A stretch of DNA of 64,000 nucleotides from Astragalus membranaceus (GCA_039519185.1 CM076854.1:160172666-160236665); one strand, 5' to 3'. Positions 1 to 11,739 are shown, counted from the stretch's first letter. Made by a program: numbers and translations. The notes: generated from the sequence alone by a model not told the origin.

Positions 1-503
1 TGACTGGCTATTGATTGCTGGAGCCTATGTCTCTAACAGCTATTTTTCTTAAAGCCTATATAAACAATTTCGAGTTGCACTTAAAGACAGATCAGAAAAT
101 CCATTTTCCACATTTCTTGAAAAAGAGCTCTGGGTTGCTCTCCTGTTAATATCCAGTTCTTCTTGCTAGTTCTGATACCTCTTTCGCTACTGCGATTGAG
201 AAGACCCGGTTGTACCTCAGGGAATTTGCGCCGTAGAGGCGGATAAATTCTTCAGGGCAGTCGTAAGACGCCTCCGGTTGTTTATCTAACATTTCTGTGT
301 TTGCAGGTTTATTTTCGACAGCATCAGTACAATTCGACAGCAGCTACTTCGACTTCAACAGCTTCTGTTTCTGCACATTTGGTTCTCAGCAGTCCTTGCC
401 ACTCAACAGCATCAGTCGAAATTTTACTTCTGAAATTTGACTACAGAATTTCGACTGCAGCCAGCATCATTCGACTACAGCCATATCAGCATTTTCGACA
501 ACA
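1..503 (+). repeat. 5' LTR of copia element 1 (right part only)
   Basis: Matches 5583-6085 base for base apart from about a dozen substitutions and no obvious indel. It ends in ACA at 503, just where the two copies diverge. The last 200 bases are rich in short TCGAC and TTCGAC motifs. The gag ATG follows only 16 bases later. Confidence 0.9.
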
Positions 504-519
504 ATCTGAAGAATTTATC

Positions 520-3500
520 ATGGCTGACGCAATCAACAACGATGATAACGGTGCTCCCATCAACAACAACAACACTGTTATCATCCCTTCTGCTGTCCCG
601 GTAACCTATGCGAAACCTTTCCCTGACATCTCTAAAATTGAGGTCTTCGCAGGCCAAAATTTTCTCAGGTGGCAGGAACGCGTGAGTTCCCTTCTTGACA
701 TGCACGGAGTTGCAGCTGCTCTTACTGACTCCAAACCTGTCGAACCTGCTACTCCCAAACAGGTCGAAGTTTGGACCCATGCCAACAAAGTGTGTCGTCA
801 CACAATTCTCAGCACCCTCTCCAACGAATTGTTCGACATCTACTGCACCTACAAGGAAGCTAATCAGATCTGGGAATCAATGATTCTCAAATACACCGCT
901 GAAGATGCAAGCAAGCAGAAATTTGTCATCAGCAACTACTACAATTGGGTCATGAGTGAAACTGGCGAAATCAAAACTCAAATCAACCAGTATCACAAAT
1001 TACTAGAGGAAATGAAGGCTGAAAACATAGTTCTCCCTTACGAGTTCATTGCAGGTATTCTGATTGAGAAGCTGCCAGAATCATGGAAGGACTACAAGCA
1101 ACAACTGAAGCACAAACACAAGCAATTGTCACTGAACGAGCTGCTGACTCATATCATCATCGAAGATACCAACCGAAAAGAGAGTAACAAGACAAAGGCG
1201 AAATCAATGGCTTCACGGGCAAACATGGTGATGAACAACCCTTCAAGGTTAGACAAACAAGTCTCTCCAAACAAATGGTACGATCCCAAGAAATCATCTA
1301 ATCAAAAGTATCACAAAAGGAACAATGATCATTATCCTGGTACTCATAGCACTGAATTCAAGAAAAGAGGATACTGCTTTGTTTGTGGAAAGCCAGGACA
1401 CTATGCACCTAAATGCAGGCATAGGGCGAGAAATGACAATCCTCCTAAGGCTAACGCCAACTTGGCTGATGCTGGTGGAGATGATAATGAGGATGACGAT
1501 GTCATTGCTGCTGTCGTTTCTCTGGTCAACATGGCAACTGATGTGAACAAATGGGTGGTGGATTATGGAGCCACCAAGCACATCTGTGCTAATAGAGAAG
1601 TTTTTACCTCCTACACTGCTGTAGGGGAAGGAGAAGAAAATATCTATCTGGGTGACTCACATCCAGCCCCAGTTGTGGGGAAAGGAAAAGTTCTTCTCAA
1701 GCTCACATCGGGAAAAACTCTGGCTCTCACAAATGTGCTTCATGTGCCTAACATAAGGGCAAACCTGATCTCTGTTGGGGTTCTGCTGAAGCATGGTATC
1801 AAAGTGACATTTGAATCTGACAAGATTGTTCTTACCAAGAACAACATTTTTGTTGGAAAGGGATATTATGATCATGGACTTTTTGTACTCAACACTTTTG
1901 ATTTCAATAACAATGTTTCGACTTCTGCTTACTTGATTGACTCTTATGATATGTGGCATGCTAGACTAGGTCATATTAACTTTCAGTATGTTATTAAATT
2001 GCAACGTCTTGGCATGATTTTGACTAGTGATAATCAACATAGTAAATGCGATGTATGTGTCGAAACCAAGTTAACAAAGAAATCGTGTCCCCCAGTACAT
2101 CGTGAAACTGAACTGCTTAATTTAATTCATACGGATCTAGGAGATTTAAAACAAACTCCAACTAGGGGCGGAAAAAATTATTATGTAAGATTTATAGATG
2201 ATTTTTCGCGATACACTAAGGTGTTTTTATTAAGACAAAAAGATGAAGCATTTGAAGCTTTTCTTTCATATAAAGCTGAAGTCGAAAATCAATTGGATAG
2301 AAAGATTAAAAGAGTTAGATCCGACCGTGGAGGAGAATACATATCTTTTAATTATTTTTGTGAAAAGGAAGGTATAATACATGAAACAACTCCCCCCCTA
2401 TTCACCTGAATCTAATGGCATAGCCGAAAGGAAAAATAGGACATTGAAAGAGATGATGAACGCTATGTTAATAAGTTCTAATGCGCCAACTAACTTGTGG
2501 GGTGAGGCAATATTAACTGCATGTTTTATACAAAATAGAACTCCTCATAGGAAAACTGGAAAGACCCCCTATGAACTGTGGAAAGGTTATCAACCTAACT
2601 TAAAATATTTAAAAGTGTGGGGGTGCTTAGCTAAAGTTATGTTGTCTGATCCTACGAAAAGAAAAATTGGTTGCAAAACCTCTGATTGTGTTTTTATAGG
2701 ATATGCAGAACATAGCGCTGCTTATAGATTCCTTGTTGTGAAAAGTGATGTTCTAGATAATAATACTATCGTGGAAACTAAAAATGCTGAATTTTTTGAA
2801 AACGTTTTTCCTTTGAAACATGATAGTATATCTAGACAACCATTAGCAAGTACTAATGATGAAACCCATCAGGAACCGGATCAAGAACTAAGGAGAAGTA
2901 AAAGACCAAGAAAAGAAACATCCTTCGGAAATGATTTTTATACTTATCTTGTCGAAAAAGATCCAGAAACCTTTTTTGAAGCAACTTCTTCTTCTGAGTC
3001 GAAATTTTGGAAAGAAGCCATTAAAACTGAAATAGACTCAATTTCCAAATGTAACACTTGGACCTTAGTTGATTTACCACCTGGGGCAAAATCAATAGGA
3101 TGCAAGTGGATTTTCAAAAGAAAATATAACCCTGATGGGTCTATTGATAAATACAAAGCTAGATTAGTAGCAAAAGGTTTTTCTCAAAAACAAAACATTG
3201 ATTACTTTGATACCTTTGCTCCAGTAACAAGAATATCTTCTATTAGAGTCTAAATACAAAGCTGGATGTTAAAACCGCTTTTTTGAACGGTGACTTAGAA
3301 GAAGAAATTTACATGAATCAACCCGAAGGATGTATAGTTTTAGGTCAAGAAAACAAAGTATGCAAACTCCTTAAGTCGTTATATGGTTTAAAACAAGCAC
3401 CAAAACAATGGCATAAAAAATTCGACAAAACCTTAGTCGAAGATGGCTTCACCACAACTGAAGTTGATAAATGTGTTTACACTAAAACTGTGAATGGAGA

Positions 3501-4458
3501 ACATGTGATCATATGTTTATATGTAGATGACATGCTCATATTTGGTACTTGTCTGGATATTGTTATCAAAACAAAATCCTTTCTTTCATCTAGTTTCGAC
3601 ATGAAAGATATGGGTGAGGCTAATGTAATATTAGGAGTTAGAATCATCAGGGAAGGTGATAGTATCACACTATCACAAGATCATTATGTGGAAAAACTTC
3701 TTAGGAAGTTTGGACACTATGACTCAACCTCCTTGAGTACCCCCTATAAAGCTAACTCTCGCTTAAAGAAAAATAGAGGTGATCCTGTTGACCAACCTCA
3801 GTATGCCCAAGTAATTGGGAGCCTACTGCATTTAATGAACTTTTCTCGACCAGACATTGCATTCGCAGTCGGTCGTCTGAGTAGGTATACTCACAATCCT
3901 GGTCAGGATCATTGGAAGGCAATTGCTCACCTTATGAGATACTTGAGAGGTACCACAACTTATGGTATTACTTATAGTGGATTTCCCGCAGTATTAGAAG
4001 GATACTGCGATGCTAACTGGATATCTGATTCAGATGAGACAAAATCCACTAGTGGTTACATTTTCACACTTGGTGGTGGTGCGGTAACTTGGAGGTCAGC
4101 CAAACAATCCATCATTGCTAGATCGACTATGGAGTCGGAATTGGCTGGTACTGAAGCTGAATGGTTGAAGAACCTTTTAGCTGGTATTCCTTTGGGAATA
4201 AAACCGACACCATCAGTGTCAATACATTGTGATAGTCAATCGGCAATAGCCGTTGCAAAGAATAAGACCTATAATGGCAAAAATAGACATGTACAATTAA
4301 GACATAATGTTGTCAAACAATTGCAAAAGTATGGAGCAATATCGATCGATTATGTGAAGTCAGAAGTGAATTTGGCCGATCCTCTGACAAAACCCTTAGG
4401 GAAGAAAATGATATGTGAAACATCGAGGGGAATAGGACTAAAAGCCAACCGATATTAA
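520..4458 (+). pseudogene. Broken copia gag-pol polyprotein gene
   Basis: The likely start is the ATG at 520, just after the LTR. Seen in order: a UBN2-type gag domain, a CCHC zinc knuckle near nt 1375-1420, a protease site near 1560 reading D-Y-G where the family normally has D-S/T-G, an HHCC zinc-binding region and DDE integrase core (about 1950-2500), reverse transcriptase with the YVDD box near 3520, and RNase H up to the stop at 4456-4458. A run of seven C at 2392-2398 shifts the frame inside integrase, so the first frame stops at 2409. A second break lies at about 3250, where the frame ends and roughly a dozen codons of reverse transcriptase seem to be missing before it resumes at about 3262-3283. 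The product cannot be made whole. Confidence 0.92.
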
Positions 4459-5042
4459 GAAGTGATGGTAACCCAACCTTTGTGATTGGAGATCCCATGA
4501 ATAAGGTTCAATGTGGTAAAAACAAGTTACTTCTTGATAGTGCTAGCACTGGAAATTAATTCAAGTAAATTAATTTCATTATTGTCCCTTCCTATGGTGT
4601 TATTGTGATGGTGCTAGACTGCAGGGTTAAAAGGATAAGCTTAAAGTTTTCAATGATTTTCATAGCCCTTATGGGTGGTGTATGAATTGCAGCATACACT
4701 TGATGAAATCACCTATATGAGTGTCAAGTGAGGCCGCTTGCATGAGATCCTGGCGAGGTCTCTAGAGCACTCATGAATACCGAGCACGCGCAGGGCCTAG
4801 TAGCGCAACACCGCGAAAACAGCAAGAATTGTGGGGGTGTAATGTGATAATGAAACCTCTAACATATAATATGCGTCTTGGGTTCCATAGCTTGCTATAC
4901 CAATTCACAGTATGTTATGTTTTATCTATCTAGGACTGGTTCCATAGCTTGCTATACAGCTCCAAAACTTTACATCTATGATGTCAACCCAGAAAACCTC
5001 TTTTTTAAACTTATTTTTCAACTTTTGAAATATGTGGGGGAT
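4459..5042 (+). other. 3' untranslated part and polypurine tract of copia element 1
   Basis: No coding sequence between the RNase H stop and the 3' LTR. A near-duplicated phrase, GGTTCCATAGCTTGCTATAC, occurs at about 4880 and 4930. The G-rich stretch at 5032-5042 directly before TGTTG fits the plus-strand primer (polypurine tract). Confidence 0.7.
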
Positions 5043-6085
5043 TGTTGTATTTTATTGAAAATAAAATGATATTTCAAAAGTGAGAAGTCCCACATTGCTT
5101 GGCTTTGGATTCACCAAAGTCTTCATATACTAAAGCTTAATGAGAGCTAGTAAACAAGCAACTAGAAGGGACTCCCTCGCGCGCACAAGCAGGGACCAAC
5201 ATGGCTTAGATCAGTGCGAATCTTTCGATCCCCCCCTGCGCGCTCGACTGGCTTTGTACTATTTTTATTAAATGAAATATTACTTTTATCAGCCTATCCG
5301 TATACGCCAAATCATGGGTCGAAATGTTTTATGAAACATTTCGTAACGGAAAGCTCAGGTCGAAAAACTGCAAGTTGGTCGAACTGATTGGCAAAACAAT
5401 CTGGTCGAAAACTGAAAGTTGGTCGAACTGACTGGTGAAAAGATTTGGTCGAAAACTGAAACTTAATTCCCTTTATTTTGTAATTGTCAGTTTCTTCCAA
5501 CGGCTTCTTTTCTTTTAAACCCATTTATTCCGTAACCGCAGAGTTAAACATTTTGATTACAATTGATTTTTGAAACGGTTTTTGACTGGCTATTGATTGC
5601 TGGAGCCTATGTCTCTAACAACTATTTTTCTTAAAGCCTATATAAACAATTTCGAGTTGCACTTAAAGACAGATCAGAAAATCCATTTTCCACATTTCTT
5701 GAAAAAGAGCTCTAGGTTGCTCTCCTGTTAATATCCAGTTCTTCTTGCTAGTTCTGATACCTCTTTCGCTACTGCGATTGAGAAGACCCGGTTGTACCTT
5801 GGGGAATTTGCGCTGTAGAGGCGGATAAATTCTTCAGGGCAGTCGTAAGACGCCTCCAGTTGTTTATCTAACATTTCTGTGTTTGCAGGTTTATTTTCGA
5901 CAGCATCAGTACAATTCGACAGCAGCTACTTCGACTTCGACATCTTCTGTTTCTGCACATTTGGTTCTCAGCAGTCCTTGCCACTCAACAACATCAGTCG
6001 AAATTTTACTTCTGAAATTCGACTACAGAATTTCGACTGCAGTCAGCATCATTCGACTACAGCCATATCAGCATTTTCGACAACA
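5043..6085 (+). repeat. 3' LTR of copia element 1
   Basis: Begins TGTTG right after the polypurine tract and ends ACA, about 1043 bp. The first half contains an imperfect tandem of a GGTCGAA-bearing unit (about 5325-5460). The second half is the copy of bases 1-503. Confidence 0.85.
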
Positions 6086-6269
6086 ATAATAGTATGAAAA
6101 AGCGATAAATGTTTGAAAAAGTGAAAAAGCGATAAATATATGAAGAGGTGATTTTTTTTGTCTTTTTGTGAGTCTTTTTGCAATGTTGCCCTTTGATTAG
6201 TTGATGTGTCACAAATTTTTTAAGCAAAAAGATGGTCAAAGCCCAGAAAAGAAACTACAACGAGAAAAA

Positions 6270-6625
6270 TCTACGAGTAGAAACTCCAGCTACATCAGCG
6301 AACACCAACGGCTCAATACAAGCAGGTGCATTAGTAAACATTGAAATATTTGAAACTTGATTACAGCCCATAGCAGAAAATGCATCAGCAGTTCAGCACA
6401 CTTGTTGGCTTCCCGATAAGAGTGAGAAACGACAACCTCCCAATCTTTAGAAATCAATGCCTGGATTCTACGCAGCAAGCTCCACCTATCAGCACTGCCT
6501 AAACAACCATTCTTCAAATGTTGAACCACAACATTGGAATCCACATTAAACCCGACTTTGCCAAACCCCAAATTATACGCCAATTTTCTTCAAATGTTGA
6601 ACCACAACATTGGAATCCACGTTAA
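6270..6625 (-). pseudogene. LINE-type RNase H domain remnant
   Basis: Read on the minus strand, 6583 down to about 6400 encodes a segment typical of the RNase H domain found at the end of plant LINE polyproteins and related cellular proteins: a VDSN box, then a run ending SHSYREANKCAELL. The frame is lost at about 6385 while similar sequence continues in another frame. A stretch of about 38 bp beginning TTCTTCAAATGTTGAACC is present twice (about 6510 and 6586), a local duplication at the 5' edge. No full LINE is present. Confidence 0.7.
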
Positions 6626-6754
6626 GCCAGTTTGATGTGTCACAATTTAGGAAGTGGTTATATTTGCATTTTTCCTAGTGGGTTGTTTGACTAGTTTTAT
6701 TATTAGTTTTATAGTAGATGCTATTTGGCTTTTATTCTCCAAATTTATTTTATT

Positions 6755-6910
6755 TTGGTATATTAAGTATCCTCTACTGCGACCGTGGAGACTAATCCTT
6801 TGAGGTATTAGAGATCCTTTAAGGGGTTAATATCTTCCAGCAAATGTTTTTTCATATGCACCGATCAGAGATTGGGACCCGAGTATCTACCACTTGTACC
6901 ACGTTATGTT
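6755..6910 (-). repeat. tRNA-derived SINE-like sequence, copy A
   Basis: On the minus strand a pol III A-box-like phrase (GTGGTACAAGTGGTAGATAC) is followed by a weak B box, then a body that shares GATCGGTGCATATG, AGGATTAGTCTC and GGATACTT with the sequence at 8565-8770. Both copies are diverged and no target duplication was found. Confidence 0.45.
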
Positions 6911-7678
6911 GGTTTAATTTTTTGTGCATAAGAATTCAACAATATGAAAAAATATGTGCAGTTATTAGCCAGTTAATATCCCATACTCATTATTAATCAT
7001 GATCGAAATTATTGTGATGATGTTAATTATTTCGCATTTATTGGGCACCTTTTGCTTGGCCTACAAACCAAGACTGATATAGTTGGGCTCAGACCAGCCC
7101 ACCTACTTTTCTCCAAGACTCATGTAGTAATAAAAATTCTTTCATTTACAAACATTTTAATTTATCAGAGTTTTAGATTATTATACTTTTCTTTTGTAAA
7201 AAAAAAGATTATTATACTTTTCAATTAATTGAAAACTTCAAAAAAAATTATAACCGCAACAAGACATAAATTAACTCATGCTCTTCTTACAACATGAATC
7301 ATTTGTTTGCTTCTTGGTGCTTTCCATATGAGTTGTGCAACAAATTCAGATGGATAGTTTAAATTAAAGGCCTAGATAAGATTATTTGCTTTTTCATGTT
7401 CTGTTATTATTTGCTTTGGACTAATCTTATATTGTTTTAATATGCAGATTTGCTTCCCAAATAAGAAGGAATTTGTAGAAGCAAAAATGAAGTTGCTTGT
7501 GATCATGAAGAAAACGTTGATATGGTGACCATGAAGAAAATACTGCCCTCTAGCTTAGAGATCATTGGATTATATTGTGATGTGTTAAGCTCTGTTATGT
7601 CAAACCAGATCATTGAATTATATTGTAAAGACATTTATTTATCCAGTAAGATCATTGGATTACATCAACCTCTAACAT
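6911..7678. other. AT-rich spacer without a supported gene
   Basis: No convincing coding sequence. At 7445-7560 an AG acceptor-like site is followed by a short open stretch that could be a decayed exon. The phrase GATCATTGGATTA recurs loosely several times between 7555 and 7670. Confidence 0.5.
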
Positions 7679-7990
7679 CACTACACCAAAAAGACCTATA
7701 ATAGTGCTTTTTTAGAATTTTAATAGCGCTTAAAAGCAATATAAATCTTACCACTATAGACTATAGTAGATATCAGATTTATTGTAGCGCTTAAAAAGCA
7801 CTATTAAATGTGACTTTTTGACAGCGCTTGTTTAGTTAAGCGCTGTTATAGAGGTGTTGTGGTTGTAATTTTGGTTTCATTTTATAGCGCTATCAAGATA
7901 TCCTTTTAATAGCACTCTCAATATGAAGCGCTATCAAAGAGATCTTTTTTTAATAGCGCTTTGTAAGACAAGCGCTATCATAAGATGTTT
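7679..7990 (+). mobile_element. CACTA transposon end, truncated
   Basis: Starts CACTACACCAAAAAGACC, a CACTA terminus, followed by many direct and inverted copies of a subterminal motif around TAGCGCTT and AAGCGCTAT, as these elements carry. No matching right end in TAGTG was found nearby, so only one end seems to survive. Confidence 0.6.
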
Positions 7991-8439
7991 TTTTTCAAGA
8001 GAAAAAAAATCTTTATTCAATCGACTCAAATCAATGTCCCTTCTAATTCAAAGAATCATTTACTATCCATAACATTCAAAAGCTGCCAAGGAGAAAGATG
8101 GGAAAATATCATTTTCTATTCTTGATAATGTTGTGATCAATGACACCAAAGTTGGTTTTTGTTAATTTTAAAGAATAATATGGTAGTAATGCAATTGAAT
8201 GTTTCTACTGATGCAATTGAATGTTTCAATTTGCCTATAAAAACAGTATTTTGTTGTGGTTTGTTTCAAGGATCATACAACTCCACTTATAAAAAAAAGT
8301 ATCACACAACTCCAATAGTGGATAAAAATCATATAAATTAAGAAGAAGTAACACAATTAGATCCTTCATTATAGTGAGAACCACATATTTGTATATATGT
8401 ACAATATTACATTGCAACAAATTACTAATCCTTGTTTGT

Positions 8440-8560
8440 GGCAGTACTACAAGAAGTATTACACAGGTTACTACTAATCTAATCTTTGTATGTGGCAGAA
8501 CAAAAAGAAGTATTATTACACAAATTACTAATTTAATCTTTGTCAAATTTTTATTAGTTT
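8440..8560 (+). repeat. Short imperfect tandem repeat
   Basis: A unit of about 60 bp running ATTACTAATCTAATCTTTGT then a GTGGCAG-bearing stretch recurs about twice with a partial third. Noncoding. Confidence 0.45.
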
Positions 8561-8564
8561 TTGG

Positions 8565-8770
8565 TAAACAAAGATATCCTCCACAGGCAACTATAGAGAC
8601 TAATCCTAAGAGATAATTGAGATTTATTTAAGAAGAGACTAATCCTAAGAGGTAATGGAGATTTAACAAATATATTTCCATACGCACCGATCGGGATTGA
8701 ATCCATAACCAAATGGTCAAAGGACTCAACTATGTACTTCTTGTGCCAAATGATTAAACTTTTATTAACT
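8565..8770 (-). repeat. tRNA-derived SINE-like sequence, copy B
   Basis: Minus strand: an A-box-like stretch near 8760, a B-box-like GGATTCAATCCCG near 8695, GATCGGTGCGTATGG, then AGGATTAGTCTC twice, in tandem. Shares its body with 6755-6910. The doubled body segment distinguishes this copy. Confidence 0.45.
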
Positions 8771-9016
8771 CTCAAATTAAGTGCAACTCGATAGGTAAAA
8801 TGTTTCACCCACCTCTAAATGGTTGTGGATTTGAGCAATAAAAATCTACAAAGTGATTAGTTAAAATAAAATAAACAACTTTGGTGTGTGATTGGTAAAG
8901 TAATGCTATGGTATGGTAGTATCAAACTTAAACATTTCTCTATCATTTACACTCTGATATTTCTTTCTAATTTCACCTTGAATCGAACTTTTGTGTTTTG
9001 AAAGTGGAAAGTAAAA
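8771..9016. other. Downstream flank of the F-box gene
   Basis: AT-rich. Probably holds the 3' untranslated region of the minus-strand gene. I see no other feature. Confidence 0.4.
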
Positions 9017-10030
9017 TCAGGAGAAAAAGAGAGTGGAAAAAGTAACAAAGGACAAGGCGGCGAGAACCACGCAGAGCATGTCCAGCATTCTTTCAGCCTT
9101 CAACTTTCTCTCTTTTCTTTCCATCTTTCTATTCACAAATTCCTTGTATTTTTCTCTTCCTTCCTTTTCGTCCCTCATTCTTTTCCTTCCACCCTCTAAT
9201 GTCCTCAGTAAAATCCCCAAACTATCCCTCCCTTTCAGTAAAATCCCATCCATGTCCTCCATTTGCAAACACGCTTCCCTCACTTGCATTTCCCTTCCCA
9301 ACGTCACCATCAAACTGCACAACCCCACTTCCGTTGCTGACCCCTTTTCTCCACCGCCCAACACCGTCGCGAAACTCACCTGAACCTCTCCGGTCAGCCA
9401 GTGTCGCTGCACCATCACTGGTTTCCCGCTCGACACGTTCACTGCACGTTTTCCCTTCGGGTCTATCACTATCCAACTTAGCCTCAGCTCCTCAACAAGA
9501 TCCTCAACCGCTTCGTCGTTTCTCGGATACTCCATACCGGTCTCAATCGAATCTTTCGGGTCGAGTAAGTCAACGCGAAACGGCGAGCACCGGAACCACC
9601 CTGACTCTGTCTCGGTCTCCACCACTTTTGACATGATGAGTCGCTCCCGGTAGAAGAGGTCAACGGCGTAGATAATCTCCGGCGTGCGGTGGTGGAAATT
9701 GTGGGTAGTTGCGGTTGGAATCGCGGTGGGGAAAGAGTCGGAGAAGAAAGAGTGAGAGGCGTTTGGGAATGTGGAGATGACATGGCGGATACGTGGCGTG
9801 TTTGTGGAGGGCCACGTAGAGTGAGAAATGTTAGCCCAGAGAACCTCGTGCGCGGAGAGGGCGTTGAGTTGAGAGCACGTGCTAGCTGCGGAAGCGAGTG
9901 CGGGGCCGTCGAGGCACGTGAGTATGTGAGTTTGGATTATATCTGAATGAACGGCGGAGATTGTGACGGTTTCGCCGCCCGCTTCATCGGTTGTTGTAGT
10001 ATTTGTTTTTCCGCCGGGAGTGCAAATCAT
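9017..10030 (-). CDS. F-box protein, At2g27310-like, with C-terminal membrane anchor
   Basis: A single-exon gene of 337 residues. The ATG at 10030 is chosen because the frame has no earlier ATG. The N-terminal third holds an F-box (about residues 24-70: DIIQTHILTCLDGPALAS, then a W-containing helix) resembling plant F-box proteins of the At2g27310/At2g36090 group. F-box proteins of this type act as substrate adaptors of SCF ubiquitin ligases by binding SKP1; the substrate cannot be told from sequence. The middle has no repeat domain such as LRR or Kelch. It contains a WFRCSPFRVDLLDPK stretch and a strongly basic, charged helix (about 280-312). The last 23 residues are hydrophobic and look like a tail anchor. 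The coding region is GC-richer than its surroundings and intact, unlike every retroelement frame here. Confidence 0.88.
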   Translation of the reverse strand: MICTPGGKTNTTTTDEAGGETVTISAVHSDIIQTHILTCLDGPALASAASTCSQLNALSAHEVLWANISHSTWPSTNTPRIRHVISTFPNASHSFFSDSFPTAIPTATTHNFHHRTPEIIYAVDLFYRERLIMSKVVETETESGWFRCSPFRVDLLDPKDSIETGMEYPRNDEAVEDLVEELRLSWIVIDPKGKRAVNVSSGKPVMVQRHWLTGEVQVSFATVLGGGEKGSATEVGLCSLMVTLGREMQVREACLQMEDMDGILLKGRDSLGILLRTLEGGRKRMRDEKEGREKYKEFVNRKMERKERKLKAERMLDMLCVVLAALSFVTFSTLFFS

Positions 10031-10085
10031 AGTGTAGAAAAGTAGCTTGGAGCTTAGCAATAAAAACAAGTGTTTCCCACTTATT

Positions 10086-10098
10086 AATTTATATATAG
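10086..10098 (-). promoter_or_regulatory. TATA box of the F-box gene
   Basis: On the minus strand the run CTATATATAAAT lies about 57-68 bases before the ATG at 10030. This fits a plant TATA box with a 5' leader of roughly 30 bases. Confidence 0.65.
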
Positions 10099-11060
10099 AC
10101 CCAGCAGAGTGGATGGACGATGAAGGGTCAAAGGCATGTTTTCAAATGCCCGGTAGTACTAAGTTAATTACGAGACCACCCTTCTGTGTACCGTTGACCA
10201 TCATTATTTAATTTCAACTTGATCAGAATTGATCAATGATGAGACGTACTACTGCCGATTCAGTATTCATTATTAGCACCGGCAGCGAAGCTCCCACGTT
10301 GTTCCCTTCAAACTTGTATTCATAATTTCATAATTCATAGTTTCATACAACTTTCATGACTAAGTATAATATAAATAAATAAATAAATAAATGCTACCTA
10401 ATTTTTTATTTTCAGGAACACCTCGTATTAAAAATATCATCTAAAAAAAACTCGCATTAATTAACTTCAACTATAAAAAGGTACTACTACTCTCTTACGG
10501 TTTCTTATTTGATTTTTAACTATAAATGTGTATTTAATAGAGTATATTGATCCGGCACGGCGGCACGTTTTATCTCCCCGTCTCCGCCCCATCCCTACTT
10601 TAATCGGGTTGGTTTTCCGTGCGAGTCTCCAATTTTGTCATTATTTAACTCAAAATTTATAGAGTATTTATAATAATTAATATAATAAAATTAAAATTAT
10701 TATAAAATTATAAGATAAAGTTAAAAGCATTAAAATAAATTCTACAATTGAAAATAAATTTTTCTATGAAAAATATATCAAAATTAAAAATAAATAAAAT
10801 ATATGAAATAGAATGAATACGTATAAAATATAAAATAAAATATATGTAACAAAATGAATTAGTAATAATATTATACGGTGGATTACCCGTATTCTAGATT
10901 TTTTTTCTCTCGGGTGGATTAAATTTTCTTTTTGATTTATGGATTATAGATAATCCGTGTCTTGAAATTTAGGGTCTGTTTTTTACGGACTAAAAAATAA
11001 GTGATTTTGTTGTTAAATAATTTAGAGATTTTTGAAAAAATGAGAAGTTTTGTGTTTGTA
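10099..11060. other. Noncoding flank with transposon debris
   Basis: Very AT-rich, no gene. 10545-10640 is a GC-rich island (GGCACGGCGGCACG, then CCCCGTCTCCGCCCC), and 10870-10960 carries short wet-dry inverted phrases around GGATTA. Both look like decayed terminal regions of a small DNA transposon. A MITE-like stretch begins at about 10975 (GGTCTGTTTTTTACGG) and resembles 18865-18985. Confidence 0.35.
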
Positions 11061-11063
11061 TAA

Positions 11064-11395
11064 CTCTGTCTCGGGAGATGGGTCGATCTGATAGATGGTC
11101 GTGCCTGAGTAAGCGTAAGTCGGGAGCAGAGCTCGGCTCGAGTTGTACCTGCAATGATACTCCGACGCTCAAGTCAGTGGGGTAATGGTTAAGGCAGGAA
11201 TAGTAAATGAATGAATAGTGTACCAGTGGGGTTTGACCCCTATTCATAGCGTTCGACAACGTTCTTTTGGTCGTCGGATGGCGCAGCTTGTTCTCATATG
11301 TTGATTTCGATTTGCGTGAGTACTGTCTATGGATCGCTGACGGTTTGGGCCGCAAGCCAGCCCATTAATTGGATTGGGACCTCAGCCTAGTCAAG
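11064..11395. other. GC-rich insertion in an AT-rich MITE-like stretch
   Basis: About 330 bp of much higher GC content interrupts an AT-rich sequence. It contains a phrase ending ACTCCGACGCTCAAGTCAGT that looks like dispersed retroelement LTR sequence. A minus-strand frame of 121 codons crosses it but has no recognisable domain. Family not identified. Confidence 0.3.
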
Positions 11396-11739
11396 AAAAT
11401 AAATTATTTTAAAAAAATAATTGCCTACTCTTCAAAATAAGCCATAATAAACGGGGTTTTCAGAATATTGAGGCCATTTTTCGTGAAAACATGACAGGCT
11501 TTGTCGTACTAACGGGTTTTCCGAGTAAAATAAAATAAAATATAATCATGATTACAACCTGTACGTTATCAAAGTTTACCGGAAGAAATAAAGTAAGAGT
11601 CAAATGTCAATGTTTCTACTTTATGGACTTTATAGAAACGCAAGCTCCTTTGGTCAAAAAAAAGAAATGCAAGTTCCAAGTAGGGAAAGACTAAGTCAAA
11701 AAGAAAAGTAGGGATATATAGAGTATAGACTTCTCTCTC

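Larger units (their letters stand above)
1..6085 (+). mobile_element. Ty1/copia LTR retrotransposon, left end outside the window
   Basis: The first 503 bases recur at 5583-6085 with about a dozen differences by eye, so the window opens inside the 5' LTR and the 3' LTR ends at 6085. Between them lies a gag-pol region in copia order: gag, protease, integrase, reverse transcriptase, RNase H. A purine-rich tract stands just before the 3' LTR. The coding region has one frameshift and one internal deletion, so the copy cannot act alone. The left target site is outside the window, so the duplication cannot be tested. Confidence 0.93.

Noticed and set aside
301..519. N-terminal extension of the copia element 1 gag frame
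   Set aside because: It lies inside the LTR and has no ATG; the real start is the ATG at 520.
9033..9946. Several frames opposite or overlapping the F-box gene
   Set aside because: They are shadows of the GC-richer F-box coding region. Only the minus-strand frame has a recognisable domain.
10990..11355. Minus-strand frame of 121 codons
   Set aside because: It covers a GC-rich dispersed-repeat-like segment, spans its border with AT-rich sequence, and has no motif.
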